Positions 48,771 to 57,885 are shown, counted from the first letter of the stretch. The stretch: DNA of 59,348 nt from an uncultured Oscillospiraceae bacterium (GCA_947599925.1 CANQFT010000004.1:1-59348); one strand, 5' to 3'. Notes: a model not told the origin generated them from the sequence alone. Numbers and translations: made by a program.

Positions 48771-49250
48771 TCACTTGTGATACCGCGTCCCCTGGTTGAT
48801 GGAAAAGCCCCGGTAGAGCTGCTCCAGGGCCATGATCCGGGCCAGATGGTGGGGAAAGGTCATAGGGGACATGGACAGCCGGGTCCGGCACTGGGCCTTC
48901 AGACCCTCGTCCAAGCCGAAGGAGCCGCCCAGCAGAAACACCAGGCGCTTGTCCGCCGACAGCGCGAAGCGCCGCAGCAGCGCGGCCACATCCTCGCTGG
49001 AGTGGAGCTTGCCCTCCACGCAAAAAGCCGCCACATGGCTGCCGCTTGGGATCTTGCCCCGGATGGCGGCGGCCTCCTTGCCCAGCGCGGCGTCGATCTG
49101 GGCCTGGGAGGGGTCGGCGGGCAGACGCTCCTCGGCGATCTCCGTGACGGTGAGGGCGCAGAAGGCGCCCAGCCGCTTTTGGTACTCCGCCGCCGCCTGG
49201 ACCCAGAAGGGTTCCTTGAGCTTGCCCACGCAGATGAGCTGAACGTCCAT
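48771..49250 (-). CDS. rlmH: 23S rRNA pseudouridine-1915 N3-methyltransferase
   Basis: A 159-residue SPOUT-class methyltransferase modifying helix 69 of 23S rRNA. VQLICVGKLKEPFWVQAAAE near the start, LVFLLGGSFGLDEGL (AdoMet knot), and LSMSPMTFPHHLARIMALEQ and LYRGFSINQGTRYHK at the C-terminus are diagnostic. ATG at 49250 has AAGGAGG upstream. Last gene of the walRK-yycHI-murA-yycJ-rlmH block, as in many Firmicutes. Confidence 0.95.
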   Translation of the reverse strand: MDVQLICVGKLKEPFWVQAAAEYQKRLGAFCALTVTEIAEERLPADPSQAQIDAALGKEAAAIRGKIPSGSHVAAFCVEGKLHSSEDVAALLRRFALSADKRLVFLLGGSFGLDEGLKAQCRTRLSMSPMTFPHHLARIMALEQLYRGFSINQGTRYHK

Positions 49251-49267
49251 TCCCGCGCCTCCTTTCG

Positions 49268-50035
49268 CTATACCGCAAGCCGCAGTCCGTCGCACAGCAC
49301 CGGCGCCACCTCGACCCGGACATGAAAGCCCGCCAGCGCCTGCTCTGCCGCTTGGCGGGCCAGGGCGGGGGAGTTGTTCTGCTGGGACAGGTGGGCCAGC
49401 ACCACCGTGTGGGCGCCGTGCTGGGCGGCCAGGGCGCACAGCGCCGCGCCGTCCTCGTTGCACAGGTGCCCCTCCGGGCCCGACACCCTCTGCTGGAGCG
49501 GATAGGGGTAGGGCCCCTGGCGCAGACAGTCCAGGTCGTGGTTGCACTCGATCACCGCCACCGCGCAGCCCTTGACCCCCTCCTCCACCGCGGGAGTCAC
49601 CACGCCCAGATCGGTGACGATGCAGGCGCTCTTCCCCGCGGGGTCTGTAAAGCGGTAGCCCACCGAGCCCGGCGCGTCATGCCGCGTGGGGATGGCCAGC
49701 ACCCGCAGGTCTCCGATCTCAAGGACCTTCCCCGCCTGGAGGATGCGCTTGCGGCTCTCCATGGCGTAGCGGTAGCAGAGCTGCTGGTGGGCGGGCGCGG
49801 TGGCGTAGATGGGAAACTCCGTGTGCTTGAGCAGGGTCTCCAGCCCGGCGGTGTGGTCCCGGTGGGGGTGGGTGACCACCGCGGCGGACAGGGCGTCCAG
49901 ACTCACGTTCCAGTGGGCCAGACACGCCCCCATGCGGCGGAAAGACAGTCCGGCGTCCACCAGGATGTGGGTGCCTCCGGCGGAGACCAGGGCGCAGTTC
50001 CCGGTGGAGCCGCTGGCAAAGACGGTGATGTACAT
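49268..50035 (-). CDS. yycJ: MBL-fold hydrolase, YycJ/WalJ type
   Basis: A 255-residue metallo-beta-lactamase-fold enzyme. VFASGSTGNCALVSAGGTHI and VDAGLSFRRM lead to the metal motif VVTHPHRDHTAGL (HxHxDH), later H in TRHDAP, D in IVTDLG and H in VLAHLSQQNN. WalJ in Bacillus acts in DNA processing linked to wall metabolism; details are not known. ATG at 50035. It follows murA, separated by a terminator that touches its ribosome binding site. Confidence 0.88.
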   Translation of the reverse strand: MYITVFASGSTGNCALVSAGGTHILVDAGLSFRRMGACLAHWNVSLDALSAAVVTHPHRDHTAGLETLLKHTEFPIYATAPAHQQLCYRYAMESRKRILQAGKVLEIGDLRVLAIPTRHDAPGSVGYRFTDPAGKSACIVTDLGVVTPAVEEGVKGCAVAVIECNHDLDCLRQGPYPYPLQQRVSGPEGHLCNEDGAALCALAAQHGAHTVVLAHLSQQNNSPALARQAAEQALAGFHVRVEVAPVLCDGLRLAV

Positions 50036-50050
50036 GGGCGTCCTCCTATG

Positions 50051-50076
50051 AAAAAAGCGGCGGCAAAAGCCGCCGC
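50051..50076 (-). terminator. Terminator of murA
   Basis: Minus-strand GCGGCGGC-TTTT-GCCGCCGC followed by TTTTTT (50056-50051). Perfect eight-base stem; yycJ begins 15 bases later, so its expression depends on read-through or an unseen promoter. Confidence 0.88.
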
Positions 50077-50097
50077 TCCCGCGCTTGTCGGGTGTGT

Positions 50098-51402
50098 TCA
50101 GCCCGCGTTGGCCTGGCTGAGTTCCTCCGGGTCGGGGGTGGTGACGACCCGGATGTTCGCGCCCACGCCGGTGAGCTTGCGGACGATGTCCTCATAGCCC
50201 CGCTCGATGTGGTAGACCGAGTCGATCTCGGTCACGCCGTGGGCGGCCAGACCGGCGATGACCATGGCGGCCCCGGCCCGGAGGTCACAGGCCCGGACGG
50301 GGGCGCCGGTGAGCTGGCTCACGCCCTCGATCACGGCCACCTTGCCGTCTACCTGGATGTGCGCCCCCATGCGGCGGAACTCGTCCACGTAGCGGTAGCG
50401 GTTGTCCCAAACGCCCTCGGTGAGCACGCTGGTGCCCTCCGCCAGACAGAGACAGGCGGCGATCTGGGGCTGCATATCCGTGGGGAAGCCGGGGTAGGGC
50501 ATGGTCTTGACGTTGGCCTTGTGGAGCACGCCGTTGCTGCGGACCAAGAGGGCGTCGTCCTCCTCCACGATGTCCACCCCCATCTCCTGGAGCTTGGCGG
50601 TGATGCACTCCAGGTGCTTGGGGATGACGTTGTTGATGCGTACCTCGCCGCCGGCGGCGGCAACGGCGGCCATGTAGGTGCCCGCCTCGATCTGGTCGGG
50701 GATGATGGAGTAGGTCCCGCCGGACAGACGCTCCGCGCCGCGGATCTTGATGACGTCGGTGCCCGCGCCGCGGATGTCCGCCCCCATAGAGTTGAGGAAG
50801 TTGGCCAGGTCCACGATGTGGGGCTCCTTGGCGGCGTTTTCGATGACGGTCATGCCTTCGGCCAGGGTCGCGGCCAGCATGATGTTCATGGTGGCGCCCA
50901 CCGAGACGATGTCCAGATACACCTGGGCGCCCCGGAGCCGTCCGCCTCTGGCCTTGGCGCTGATATAGCCGCCCCGGACGTCCACGTCGGCGCCCATGGC
51001 GGAAAAGCCTTTGATGTGCTGGTCGATGGGGCGGCCGCCCAGGTCGCATCCGCCGGGCGGCGGCACCTGGGCCGAGCCAAAGCGCGACAAAAGCGCCCCG
51101 ATGAGATAATAGCTGGCGCGGATCTTGCGGGCCAGATTATCCGGGACGCTCTGGTTGCGGATATGGGAGCAGTCTATGTCAACGGTGGTACGGTCAACGG
51201 TGCGGACCTGGGCGCCCAGGTCCTGGAGGATGTTCAAGATCAGCGTCACGTCGCTGATCTGGGGAATGTTTTCGATGCGGCAGACCCCATCCACCAGCAG
51301 GGCGGCGGGGAGAATGGCCACAGCGGCGTTCTTCGCGCCGCTGATCTCAATGGTGCCGGAAAGGGGGCGACCCCCGATGATCACATACTTTGTCAATGTC
51401 AT
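50098..51402 (-). CDS. murA: UDP-N-acetylglucosamine 1-carboxyvinyltransferase
   Basis: A 434-residue enzyme of the first committed step of peptidoglycan synthesis, transferring enolpyruvate from PEP to UDP-GlcNAc. The catalytic Cys119 lies in PPPGGCDLGGRPIDQHI, so the enzyme should be fosfomycin-sensitive; SGAKNAAVAILPAALL holds the substrate Lys24, and IEAGTYMAAVAAAGG and GYPxxDMQPQ-type PGFPTDMQPQIAACLCL fit the family. ATG at 51402. Its insertion between yycI and yycJ links wall synthesis with the WalRK block. Confidence 0.95.
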   Translation of the reverse strand: MTLTKYVIIGGRPLSGTIEISGAKNAAVAILPAALLVDGVCRIENIPQISDVTLILNILQDLGAQVRTVDRTTVDIDCSHIRNQSVPDNLARKIRASYYLIGALLSRFGSAQVPPPGGCDLGGRPIDQHIKGFSAMGADVDVRGGYISAKARGGRLRGAQVYLDIVSVGATMNIMLAATLAEGMTVIENAAKEPHIVDLANFLNSMGADIRGAGTDVIKIRGAERLSGGTYSIIPDQIEAGTYMAAVAAAGGEVRINNVIPKHLECITAKLQEMGVDIVEEDDALLVRSNGVLHKANVKTMPYPGFPTDMQPQIAACLCLAEGTSVLTEGVWDNRYRYVDEFRRMGAHIQVDGKVAVIEGVSQLTGAPVRACDLRAGAAMVIAGLAAHGVTEIDSVYHIERGYEDIVRKLTGVGANIRVVTTPDPEELSQANAG

Positions 51403-51533
51403 AACCCTCTATATCCAGAGCCTGTCATACTCTGGGGAAATCTACCCGCCGGGCCGAGAGCGCCTTTGCAGAAGGCGGAGCGGCGGGTGAATGTAACGCG
51501 AAGTCAGCAAACGGTCGCGGACATACCGTGTAC

Positions 51534-51561
51534 AGTATACCACATCCTCCGGGAAAAACAA
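51534..51561 (-). promoter_or_regulatory. Possible promoter of murA
   Basis: Minus-strand -35 TTGTTT (51561-51556), 16-base spacer, -10 TATACT (51539-51534). The leader to the murA ATG contains a CCCGCCG/CGGCGGG hairpin (about 51444-51488). Nothing else is seen in the gap 51403-51642. Confidence 0.55.
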
Positions 51562-51642
51562 GCCAAAAAATGAATTTTTTGAAAATTTTTGCGAAATCCA
51601 CAAAAAGAGGAACCAAATTCGCCCTCTCTTCGCAGCCGTGGC

Positions 51643-52470
51643 CTAGCCCCGGCTGAACTCCCCGGTGAGGGCGTTGACGATATAGGGGTTGGTGTCCGTC
51701 TCCAGCCGCAGTACCGGCGTCAGCCGCAGACCGCCGGAGGCGTCGGCGGAGAGCATATAGCCCTGGGCGGCGGCGTGGATGGCGGTGCAGGCGTCGCCGG
51801 AGTCGATGATGCCCTGGCGAAAGCGCACCAGCAACGTGGCCATGGAGAGGCTCTGGCCCTGGGAGCCGTCGGCGGTGGGCTGTCCCACCAGACGCGTGCC
51901 GCGGATGGCGCGGGCCTGGCCGTCCTCGTACTCCACGCGGAGGACGCAGGAAAAGACCGGGCGGTCGCCACAGAGCTGTACCAGGGTGAGCTCCTGGCCC
52001 TTGGAGGTGGCTTTCTGACCGGTCAACTGGGCGGAAAAGCCCAGCCGCCGGGTCAGGTCCTGGGCGTGGACGGCCAGGTCCTGGCCCTGGGCCACGGGGT
52101 AGGCGTTTTCAGAAAAGGTGACGGTCACGCCGCCGTCAACCCGGACCTCCGCCGAGCCCAGGGACCCGGTGTAGAGGGACACCAGGCCCCGCTGGGCCAC
52201 GGTGGTGTCCTGGCCCAGAAGCCCGGTGAACTGCTCCAGTTCCCACGCCTCGTCCCTGGTCAGGGTCATGGGCTGGGGAAAGTCGCCGTCGGGGATGTCC
52301 TGCACGGAGACAGAGATGCCCCGCCCCTCCAGCAGTTCCACCGCGTCGGCCAGCGCCTGCTGGCGGCGCTGGTGGGACTCCACCTGCTGAAAGACCCTCA
52401 GCCCCAACAGCAGGGCGTTGGTGACGAGGAGGATGAGGAGGATGATGTTTTTCAGCTTGGAGCTCTCCAT
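51643..52470 (-). CDS. yycI: YycI-like regulator of the WalRK system
   Basis: A 275-residue protein with one N-terminal membrane helix (KNIILLILLVTNALLLGLRV, 7-26) and an extracellular beta-rich domain (AEVRVDGGVTVTFSENAYPV; ADGSQGQSLSMATLLVRFRQ). Position after yycH and the layout match YycI, which with YycH modulates WalK at the membrane. Sequence conservation in this family is low, so the call rests mostly on gene order and topology. ATG at 52470, four bases after the yycH stop. Confidence 0.8.
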   Translation of the reverse strand: MESSKLKNIILLILLVTNALLLGLRVFQQVESHQRRQQALADAVELLEGRGISVSVQDIPDGDFPQPMTLTRDEAWELEQFTGLLGQDTTVAQRGLVSLYTGSLGSAEVRVDGGVTVTFSENAYPVAQGQDLAVHAQDLTRRLGFSAQLTGQKATSKGQELTLVQLCGDRPVFSCVLRVEYEDGQARAIRGTRLVGQPTADGSQGQSLSMATLLVRFRQGIIDSGDACTAIHAAAQGYMLSADASGGLRLTPVLRLETDTNPYIVNALTGEFSRG

Positions 52471-52474
52471 GGCC

Positions 52475-53749
52475 TCAGCCCTCCTCTGTCCGAACGGCCC
52501 AGAAGGGGGAGATGGGCTGGGCCGCGCCGCTGTCGTCGTAAAAGAGCTCCAAACTCTGCTGTCCGCCGCCGGGCAGGGCGGCGGCGGCCTGTTCCTGGGG
52601 CAGAAGGAGCACCGGGGAATTTTCCAGCACCGTATAGCGCCGGGGCCTGAGGGTGAAGGCGGTGACGGCGCCGTTGTCCACGGTGAACTGGGCGCACCAG
52701 TCCTCGCCGTGGACCAGGATGGAGGCGCCCCGGTAGGCGTAGCCGTAGCGCACGATGGTGGCCTCGCCCTCGGCCTGGACCTGCAGCAGCGTCAGCCGGG
52801 CGCTGCCGCCCAGCGCGCCCACGGTCTTTTCCGCCAGGGCGCGCGTGGCGTCCACCGGGTCCTGGGCCTCAAAGCGGACCTGGGAATCGTCGGAGCGGCG
52901 GTAGGTGATCTGCCCGGCCAGACCGATGCGAAGGGTCTCGCCGCTGTCTGTGATGGCCCAGCCGCCGGTGATGTCGTAGAGGGGGTTGGTCTGGGGGTGG
53001 AAAGAGAGGGTCTGCAACAGCTGGACGAGGGCCTCGCCGGGCTGTCCGTCGGACCGCGGCGTCACCGGGTCCTGGGCCGAGAGCTGGGGCAGACTGGGGG
53101 TGCCGGGCAGGATCAGCGAGTCCGAGCGGAGGTGGCGGTAGCCGGCGTCCTCAAAGGCGAAGCGGGCGCCGTTGGGGGAGGACAGGTCAAAGAGCCCCTG
53201 CAGGGCGCCGGTCAGGTCGGCCTCCAGCGGACAGACCCACAGGGCGTCCGACGGGTCCTGGAAGTAGAGCCCGTCGGCGGTGACGCAGAGCCGCCTGGCC
53301 TGGAAGCCGGACAGGGAGGGCCGCTGTTGGCCGGAGAGCCAGCGGGCCAGGGAGTCCAAAGGCGTGGGGCCGGGGTATTCGCAAAAAAATCCCGGCTCGT
53401 CCAGGGCCTTTTGCCAGACCGCGCGGCTGGACTGGGACGGGCTGCCCGCCGCGCTGAGGGCCTCGGCCAGCAGGGCGGAGACCTGGGTGTAACTCTCCTG
53501 GTCCTCTTGGTGGTACAAGACGCCGTAGCGCCCCTCGTCCCATGTGACGGCGAAAGCGGTGGGGCGGATGGTCTGGGCGGAGAAGGTGGCCGAGGGCGCG
53601 GTGGCGGCGGCGTCAGACCCGGCGGAGGCGAAGTGGGACTGGCCCTGCCGGGGAAAGAACACCCGGCTGGCCAGATAGACCGCCGAGCAGGTCAAAAGCA
53701 CGATGAGCAGGGTCTTGACCCCTTCCCACAGGCGGCGCTTTTCCCTCAT
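52475..53749 (-). CDS. yycH: YycH-like regulator of the WalRK system
   Basis: A 424-residue protein with an N-terminal membrane helix (GVKTLLIVLLTCSAVYLASR, 9-28) and a large extracellular region with repeated beta units (PTAFAVTWDEGRYGVLYHQ, GGWAITDSGETLRIGLAGQI, GYAYRGASILVHGEDWCAQF). Layout and position directly after walK match YycH. ATG at 53749 overlaps the walK stop by four bases, so the two are co-translated. Confidence 0.8.
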   Translation of the reverse strand: MREKRRLWEGVKTLLIVLLTCSAVYLASRVFFPRQGQSHFASAGSDAAATAPSATFSAQTIRPTAFAVTWDEGRYGVLYHQEDQESYTQVSALLAEALSAAGSPSQSSRAVWQKALDEPGFFCEYPGPTPLDSLARWLSGQQRPSLSGFQARRLCVTADGLYFQDPSDALWVCPLEADLTGALQGLFDLSSPNGARFAFEDAGYRHLRSDSLILPGTPSLPQLSAQDPVTPRSDGQPGEALVQLLQTLSFHPQTNPLYDITGGWAITDSGETLRIGLAGQITYRRSDDSQVRFEAQDPVDATRALAEKTVGALGGSARLTLLQVQAEGEATIVRYGYAYRGASILVHGEDWCAQFTVDNGAVTAFTLRPRRYTVLENSPVLLLPQEQAAAALPGGGQQSLELFYDDSGAAQPISPFWAVRTEEG

Positions 53750-55515
53750 GTCTCCGGCCCTCCCACGGGCAGCTCCAGCCTCAGCCGGAGGCCGGGGCCG
53801 TCCTTGTCCACCAGGGTCAGAGCGCCGTTGTGACGCTCCACGATCTCCTTGGCGATGCTCAGCCCCAGACCCGTGCCGCCGGACTGGCGGGAGCGGGCCT
53901 TGTCTACCCGGTAAAACCGCTCAAAGATGCGGTCGCGGTCGGCCTCCGGGATGCCGATGCCGTCGTCGTCCACCTCCAGCCAGACGGTGTTTTCCCCCTT
54001 GCCCACAGTCATGGCGATGTGGCCGCCGTCGGGGGTGTACTTGATGGAGTTGGAGACGATGTTCATCATCACCTGGACGATGCGCTCTCTGTCACCCACC
54101 ACTTTGGGCAGGCTCCGGGGCGAGCGCAGGGTCAGGGTGTGGTGGTGGCGCTCGGCGTCCAGACGCACGGCCTTGCAAACGTGCTCGGTGGCCTCCAAAA
54201 AGGAGAAGGGGGCGAAGGTGAGCTCGCCGCGGCCGGAGTCGAAGCGGGAGAGGGTCAGCAGGTCCTGGACGATGTGGGTCATGCGGTCGGTCTCGCTGAG
54301 GATGATGCCAAAAAAGCTCTGGCGGGTCTTGTCCGGCAGGTCCTCAAAGCTGTCCGACAGGGTCTCGGCGTAGGTGCGGATGTTGGTCAGGGGCGTGCGG
54401 AGCTCGTGGGAGACGTTGGCCACGAACTCCCGCTGCAGTTCCTCGTTGCGGCGCTGTTCGGTGACGTCGTGGAGCACCACCAGCACGCCGCTGTCCGGGC
54501 TCTCCTTGTCAAAGGGCGCCAGGGTCAGTTCCAGGTACTTCCCCTCCACCTCCCTGGAGCCGGTGAGGTAGCCCGCCTCGTTGTCCAGAGACAGCGCGTC
54601 GTAGAATGGGGCGATGTCGGAAAAGAGGGCGTCGTAGGTGACTGAGGCGTCCAGTTCCCGGTCCAGCAGACGGGCGGCGGCGGGGTTGGCGTGGATGAGC
54701 TGGCCCCGGTGGGAAAAGGCCACCACGCCGTCGGTCATATGGAGAAACAGGGTGTCCAGCTTGCGGCGCTCATTCTCCACCTGGGCGATGGTGGTCCGCA
54801 GCTGCTTGGCCATGGTGTTGAAGTTGGAGGTGAGCACGCCGATCTCGTCCTTGCTGCCCACCTCGATCTTTTTGGAGAAGTCCCCGGCGGCCACCTGCCG
54901 CACGCCGTCGGTGAGCCGCTCGATGGGGGTGATCATGGTCTTGGACAGCAGGAAAGAAAGCAACACCGAGATGGCCAGACCGAACACCAGCGCCTCCAGG
55001 ATCAGGGTGAACAGCTGGTTGCTGAGACGCTGGGAGGTCTGGCGGTTGTCCAGGATATAGATGATGTAGCGCCCCTCGCCGCGGGTGATGGGGATGGCCA
55101 CATCCATATAGTCCGCGGTGGGGTCGCTGGCGTAGCCCTCCTCGCCCAAGAGGGCGGTGGAGAGGTTGGGGGTGACGGTCAGCTGGGCCTGGCTGTCATC
55201 CGATGTGGCCAGACACGCGCCGGTGTCGCCGTCCAGGATGTAGTAATTCCTGGTGCGGCTGTCCACGCCCAGAGGGCCCACATAGGAGCGCAGGATGGTC
55301 TGGATCTTCTCCGGCGCGTCGGTCTCGCCGGGCTCGGTGGCGGTCACGTCCCGGACGAACTGCTCGTCGGTGAGCACCGTGGACATCTTGGAGTAGAAGT
55401 CGTCCAGATAGAAGGCGGTGACTGAGTTCATCAAAAACGCCCCTACCACCGTCATCAGCGCCACGATGAGCAACACCATGATCAGCACCATTTTCATATG
55501 CAAAGAGCGAAGCAA
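53746..55515 (-). CDS. walK: WalK-type sensor histidine kinase
   Basis: A 589-residue kinase: membrane helix 1 (MVLIMVLLIVALMTVVGAFL, 9-28), an extracellular sensing domain to about 175, helix 2 (FTLILEALVFGLAISVLLSF), HAMP (ITPIERLTDGVRQVAAGDFS), PAS (HMTDGVVAFSHRGQLIHANP), HisKA with the phosphorylated His near residue 368 in FVANVSHELRTPLTNIRTY and an ATPase domain (VMMNIVSNSIKYTPDGGHIA, DDGIGIPEADRDRIFERFYR). This is the essential wall-homeostasis kinase of Firmicutes. Followed by yycH and yycI. Confidence 0.95.
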   Translation of the reverse strand: MLRSLHMKMVLIMVLLIVALMTVVGAFLMNSVTAFYLDDFYSKMSTVLTDEQFVRDVTATEPGETDAPEKIQTILRSYVGPLGVDSRTRNYYILDGDTGACLATSDDSQAQLTVTPNLSTALLGEEGYASDPTADYMDVAIPITRGEGRYIIYILDNRQTSQRLSNQLFTLILEALVFGLAISVLLSFLLSKTMITPIERLTDGVRQVAAGDFSKKIEVGSKDEIGVLTSNFNTMAKQLRTTIAQVENERRKLDTLFLHMTDGVVAFSHRGQLIHANPAAARLLDRELDASVTYDALFSDIAPFYDALSLDNEAGYLTGSREVEGKYLELTLAPFDKESPDSGVLVVLHDVTEQRRNEELQREFVANVSHELRTPLTNIRTYAETLSDSFEDLPDKTRQSFFGIILSETDRMTHIVQDLLTLSRFDSGRGELTFAPFSFLEATEHVCKAVRLDAERHHHTLTLRSPRSLPKVVGDRERIVQVMMNIVSNSIKYTPDGGHIAMTVGKGENTVWLEVDDDGIGIPEADRDRIFERFYRVDKARSRQSGGTGLGLSIAKEIVERHNGALTLVDKDGPGLRLRLELPVGGPET

Positions 55516-55566
55516 GACCTCACCGCCTTTCGTTGGCTCAACAGACCCGGCCCAAAAAGAGGGGGG

Positions 55567-56274
55567 TCAGCCGGTGTGCTGGGAGTTGAAGTAATAGCCC
55601 ACGCCGCGGCGGGTCATGACGAATTTGGGGTTGGCCGGGTCGTCCTCCAGCTTTTCCCGCAACCGCCGCACCGCCACGTCCACGCCCCGGACGTCGCCCA
55701 CATAGCCGCCGTAGTTCCAGACGTGCTCCATCAGCGCCTCGCGGGAAAAGACCTTGTCCGGGTTGGCGCAGAGGAAGGAGATCAGTTCAAACTCCCGCTG
55801 GGAGAGGTCCACCAGCACATCGTCCTTATAACAGGCGGCGCTCTCGCTGTCCAGGCGGATGCGCCCCAGACGGAGACCCTGGCGGTCGTCGGCGGAGCGC
55901 GGGGCCATATCGCCCCGGCGGATGTTGCTCTTGACCCGCGCCATCAGCTCGCGGATGGAGAAGGGCTTTGTGATATAGTCGTCCGCCCCCAGCTCCAGGC
56001 CCCGGACCTTGTCGGACTCCTCCTCGCGGGCGGTCAGCATCAGGATGGGCACCGTGTCCCCGCCGTCCCGCAGGGCCTTGCACACGTCAAAGCCGTTCAT
56101 CTTGGGCAGCATCAGATCCAGCAGGATCAGATCCGGCTTCTCCCGCTGGGCCAGTTCCAATCCGGCCTGCCCATCGTAGGCGGAGAGCACGCGGTAGCCC
56201 TCCCGCTGGAGGTTAAAGGCCAGAATGTCCACGATGTTGGCCTCGTCCTCCACCACCAAAACGGTTTTTTCCAT
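55567..56274 (-). CDS. walR: WalR-type response regulator
   Basis: A 235-residue OmpR-family regulator. Receiver with Asp53 in LILLDLMLPKMNG, acidic pair VVEDEANI and Lys near 102 in DDYITKPFSIREL; winged-helix DNA-binding domain with LSQREFELISFLCANPDKVF, EALMEHVWNYGG and VDVAVRRLREKLEDDPANPK, ending RGVGYYFN. ATG at 56274 with GGAGG upstream. It controls autolysins and other wall genes in other Firmicutes; a lipoprotein amidase is encoded nearby. Probably co-transcribed with the NUDIX gene before it. Confidence 0.95.
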   Translation of the reverse strand: MEKTVLVVEDEANIVDILAFNLQREGYRVLSAYDGQAGLELAQREKPDLILLDLMLPKMNGFDVCKALRDGGDTVPILMLTAREEESDKVRGLELGADDYITKPFSIRELMARVKSNIRRGDMAPRSADDRQGLRLGRIRLDSESAACYKDDVLVDLSQREFELISFLCANPDKVFSREALMEHVWNYGGYVGDVRGVDVAVRRLREKLEDDPANPKFVMTRRGVGYYFNSQHTG

Positions 56275-56291
56275 ACACCGGGACCTCCTTT

Positions 56292-56840
56292 CTATCTCGT
56301 TCCTTCCAGGTCCAGAAACCGCCGGACCTTCAGGACCAGGGCGATGGTCTTGCCGTCTTTCAGCGTGCCGTCCATCACCTGGTCCAGCAGTTGGTCCAGA
56401 CTGAGGCGCTCGCACTCCAGAAACTCGTCCTGGTCCGGGTGGGCCGCGCCGGGCCGCAGTTTTCTGGCGAAGTAGAGGTGGAGCCGCTCGTCGGTGTAGC
56501 CGGGGGTGGGGTAGAAAAGCCCCATGTCGTGCCACTCTCCGGCGGTGAAGCCCGTCTCCTCGCTGAGTTCCCGCTGGATGGCGGCAAAGGGGTCCTCGCC
56601 CGGCTCCAGCTTGCCCGCGGGAAGCTCGGTGACGATCTCCTTGTAGGGGTAGCGGAACTGCCGCACCACGCTCACCGTGCCGTCATCGTGCAGGGGCAGC
56701 ACGCACACGCCGCCAGGGTGCCGGACCACTTCCCGCACGGCGGTCTCCCCGTCGGGGAGTGCCACCTGGTCCACATCCAGCCGCAGCAGAACGCCGTCAA
56801 ATACCCGGCGGCTCTCCGCCGTCTTCTCCCAAAGCTCCAT
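56292..56840 (-). CDS. NUDIX hydrolase, ADP-ribose pyrophosphatase type
   Basis: A 182-residue NudF-like enzyme cleaving ADP-ribose. The Nudix box is GKLEPGEDPFAAIQRELSEE followed by TGF, with all metal ligands; VSVVRQFRYPYKEIVTELPA before it and MGLFYPTPGYTDERLHLYFA after it are family-typical. ATG at 56840 has GAGGAGGG upstream. It ends 17 bases before walR, so it is likely the first gene of the walRK operon. Confidence 0.93.
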   Translation of the reverse strand: MELWEKTAESRRVFDGVLLRLDVDQVALPDGETAVREVVRHPGGVCVLPLHDDGTVSVVRQFRYPYKEIVTELPAGKLEPGEDPFAAIQRELSEETGFTAGEWHDMGLFYPTPGYTDERLHLYFARKLRPGAAHPDQDEFLECERLSLDQLLDQVMDGTLKDGKTIALVLKVRRFLDLEGTR

Positions 56841-56863
56841 ACCCGCGCCCTCCTCTTCACGAT

Positions 56864-56897
56864 AAAAATAGCCGCGTGGCGTCTGACCCGCGGCTAT
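56864..56897 (-). terminator. Terminator-like hairpin between amidase and NUDIX genes
   Basis: Minus-strand ATAGCCGCG (56897-56889) pairs with CGCGGCTAT (56876-56868), followed by TTTTTATC. It lies after the amidase gene but also after the promoter at 56926-56953, so it may attenuate the NUDIX-walRK transcript. Confidence 0.75.
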
Positions 56898-56925
56898 GTC
56901 TGGATAGCATAGCCACCGTGTGGCT

Positions 56926-56953
56926 ATTGTATCACAAAATATCCTGTTTGCAA
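56926..56953 (-). promoter_or_regulatory. Promoter before the NUDIX-walRK genes
   Basis: Minus-strand -35 TTGCAA (56953-56948), 16-base spacer, -10 TACAAT (56931-56926). The palindrome ATAGCCAC-ACG-GTGGCTAT begins within the -10 and could be an operator. Confidence 0.6.
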
Positions 56954-56961
56954 AGGACTTT

Positions 56962-57885
56962 TCACGCTCCGGAGGCGTCCGCGCCGTACCACTCCAGCAC
57001 AGACTGGACCATACCCTCCACGATCTTGGCCTGGTACTCCCCGCTGGCCAGCTTGGCGCCCTCGTCGGCGTTGGTCATAAAGCCCATCTCGATGAGGACG
57101 CTGGGCACCTGGGAGAAGTTGAAGCCGGTGAGGTCCCTCCGGCCGATGGTCCCCAGATCCTCCGCCCCCGTCTGGGCCGCCACCGCCTCCACCATCAGCT
57201 GCCCCAGCCGCAGACTCTCGGTCTGGATGGAGGGGGTGCCCAGCAGATCGCCGTCGGGGACCAGCACGGACACGCCGTGGACAGAGGGGTCCGTGGAGCC
57301 GTCGCAGTGGATGCGGATGGCCACGTCCGCTCCGGCGGCGTTGGCGATCTCACAGCGCTCAAGGCCGCTGATGGTCATCCGGCTCTCGGTGCGGGTCATG
57401 ACCACCGTGGCCCCCAGCTCCTCCAGCCGGTCCCGCAGGGACAGGCCCACGGCCAGATCTACCTGCTCCTCCGTGGCGTACTTGCCCTGGGTGCCGGTGG
57501 AGTAGAGGCCCTTCTCCTCCGTGGAGAGGGGCGAGACCGGCTCGGTGTAGCCCTTGCCGGTCAGGGGCGTGACACAGTGGCCCGGATCCAGGCAGATCAG
57601 CGTCCCCGAAAGGGGCAGGCCCTCCGCCTTCTGGCCCCGGACGGGCAGGACCACCTCCACAGGGGAGCCGGTGTCCTTGCCGATCAGAACGGTGACAGGC
57701 TCCGGCGCGGCCTCCGGCGAGGGCTCCGGCACGGCCTCCGGCGTGGGGGCGGGCGTGGGCGCGGCTGTCTGGACGGGGGCGGCGGAGGGGAGAGGGGAGG
57801 GGTCGGGCCCGTTTCCCAGCAGTCCACAGCCTGACAGCAGCAGGCACACGGCGGCGCCCACGGCCGGCAGGAGCCGCCTTACCAT
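56962..57885 (-). CDS. Lipoprotein N-acetylmuramoyl-L-alanine amidase (Amidase_3)
   Basis: A 307-residue peptidoglycan amidase. Lipobox LLSGCG (Cys about 20), Pro/Ala-rich spacer (PTPAPTPEAVPEPSPEAAPE), then the zinc amidase domain: LICLDPGHCV (first His), EEQVDLAVGLSLRDRLEELG, VAIRIHCDGSTDPS (second His) and SVLIEMGFMTNADEGAKLAS (catalytic Glu). It cleaves the amide bond between muramic acid and the stem peptide, a typical WalR-controlled activity. The start overlaps the YARHG gene's end by seven bases. Confidence 0.93.
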   Translation of the reverse strand: MVRRLLPAVGAAVCLLLSGCGLLGNGPDPSPLPSAAPVQTAAPTPAPTPEAVPEPSPEAAPEPVTVLIGKDTGSPVEVVLPVRGQKAEGLPLSGTLICLDPGHCVTPLTGKGYTEPVSPLSTEEKGLYSTGTQGKYATEEQVDLAVGLSLRDRLEELGATVVMTRTESRMTISGLERCEIANAAGADVAIRIHCDGSTDPSVHGVSVLVPDGDLLGTPSIQTESLRLGQLMVEAVAAQTGAEDLGTIGRRDLTGFNFSQVPSVLIEMGFMTNADEGAKLASGEYQAKIVEGMVQSVLEWYGADASGA

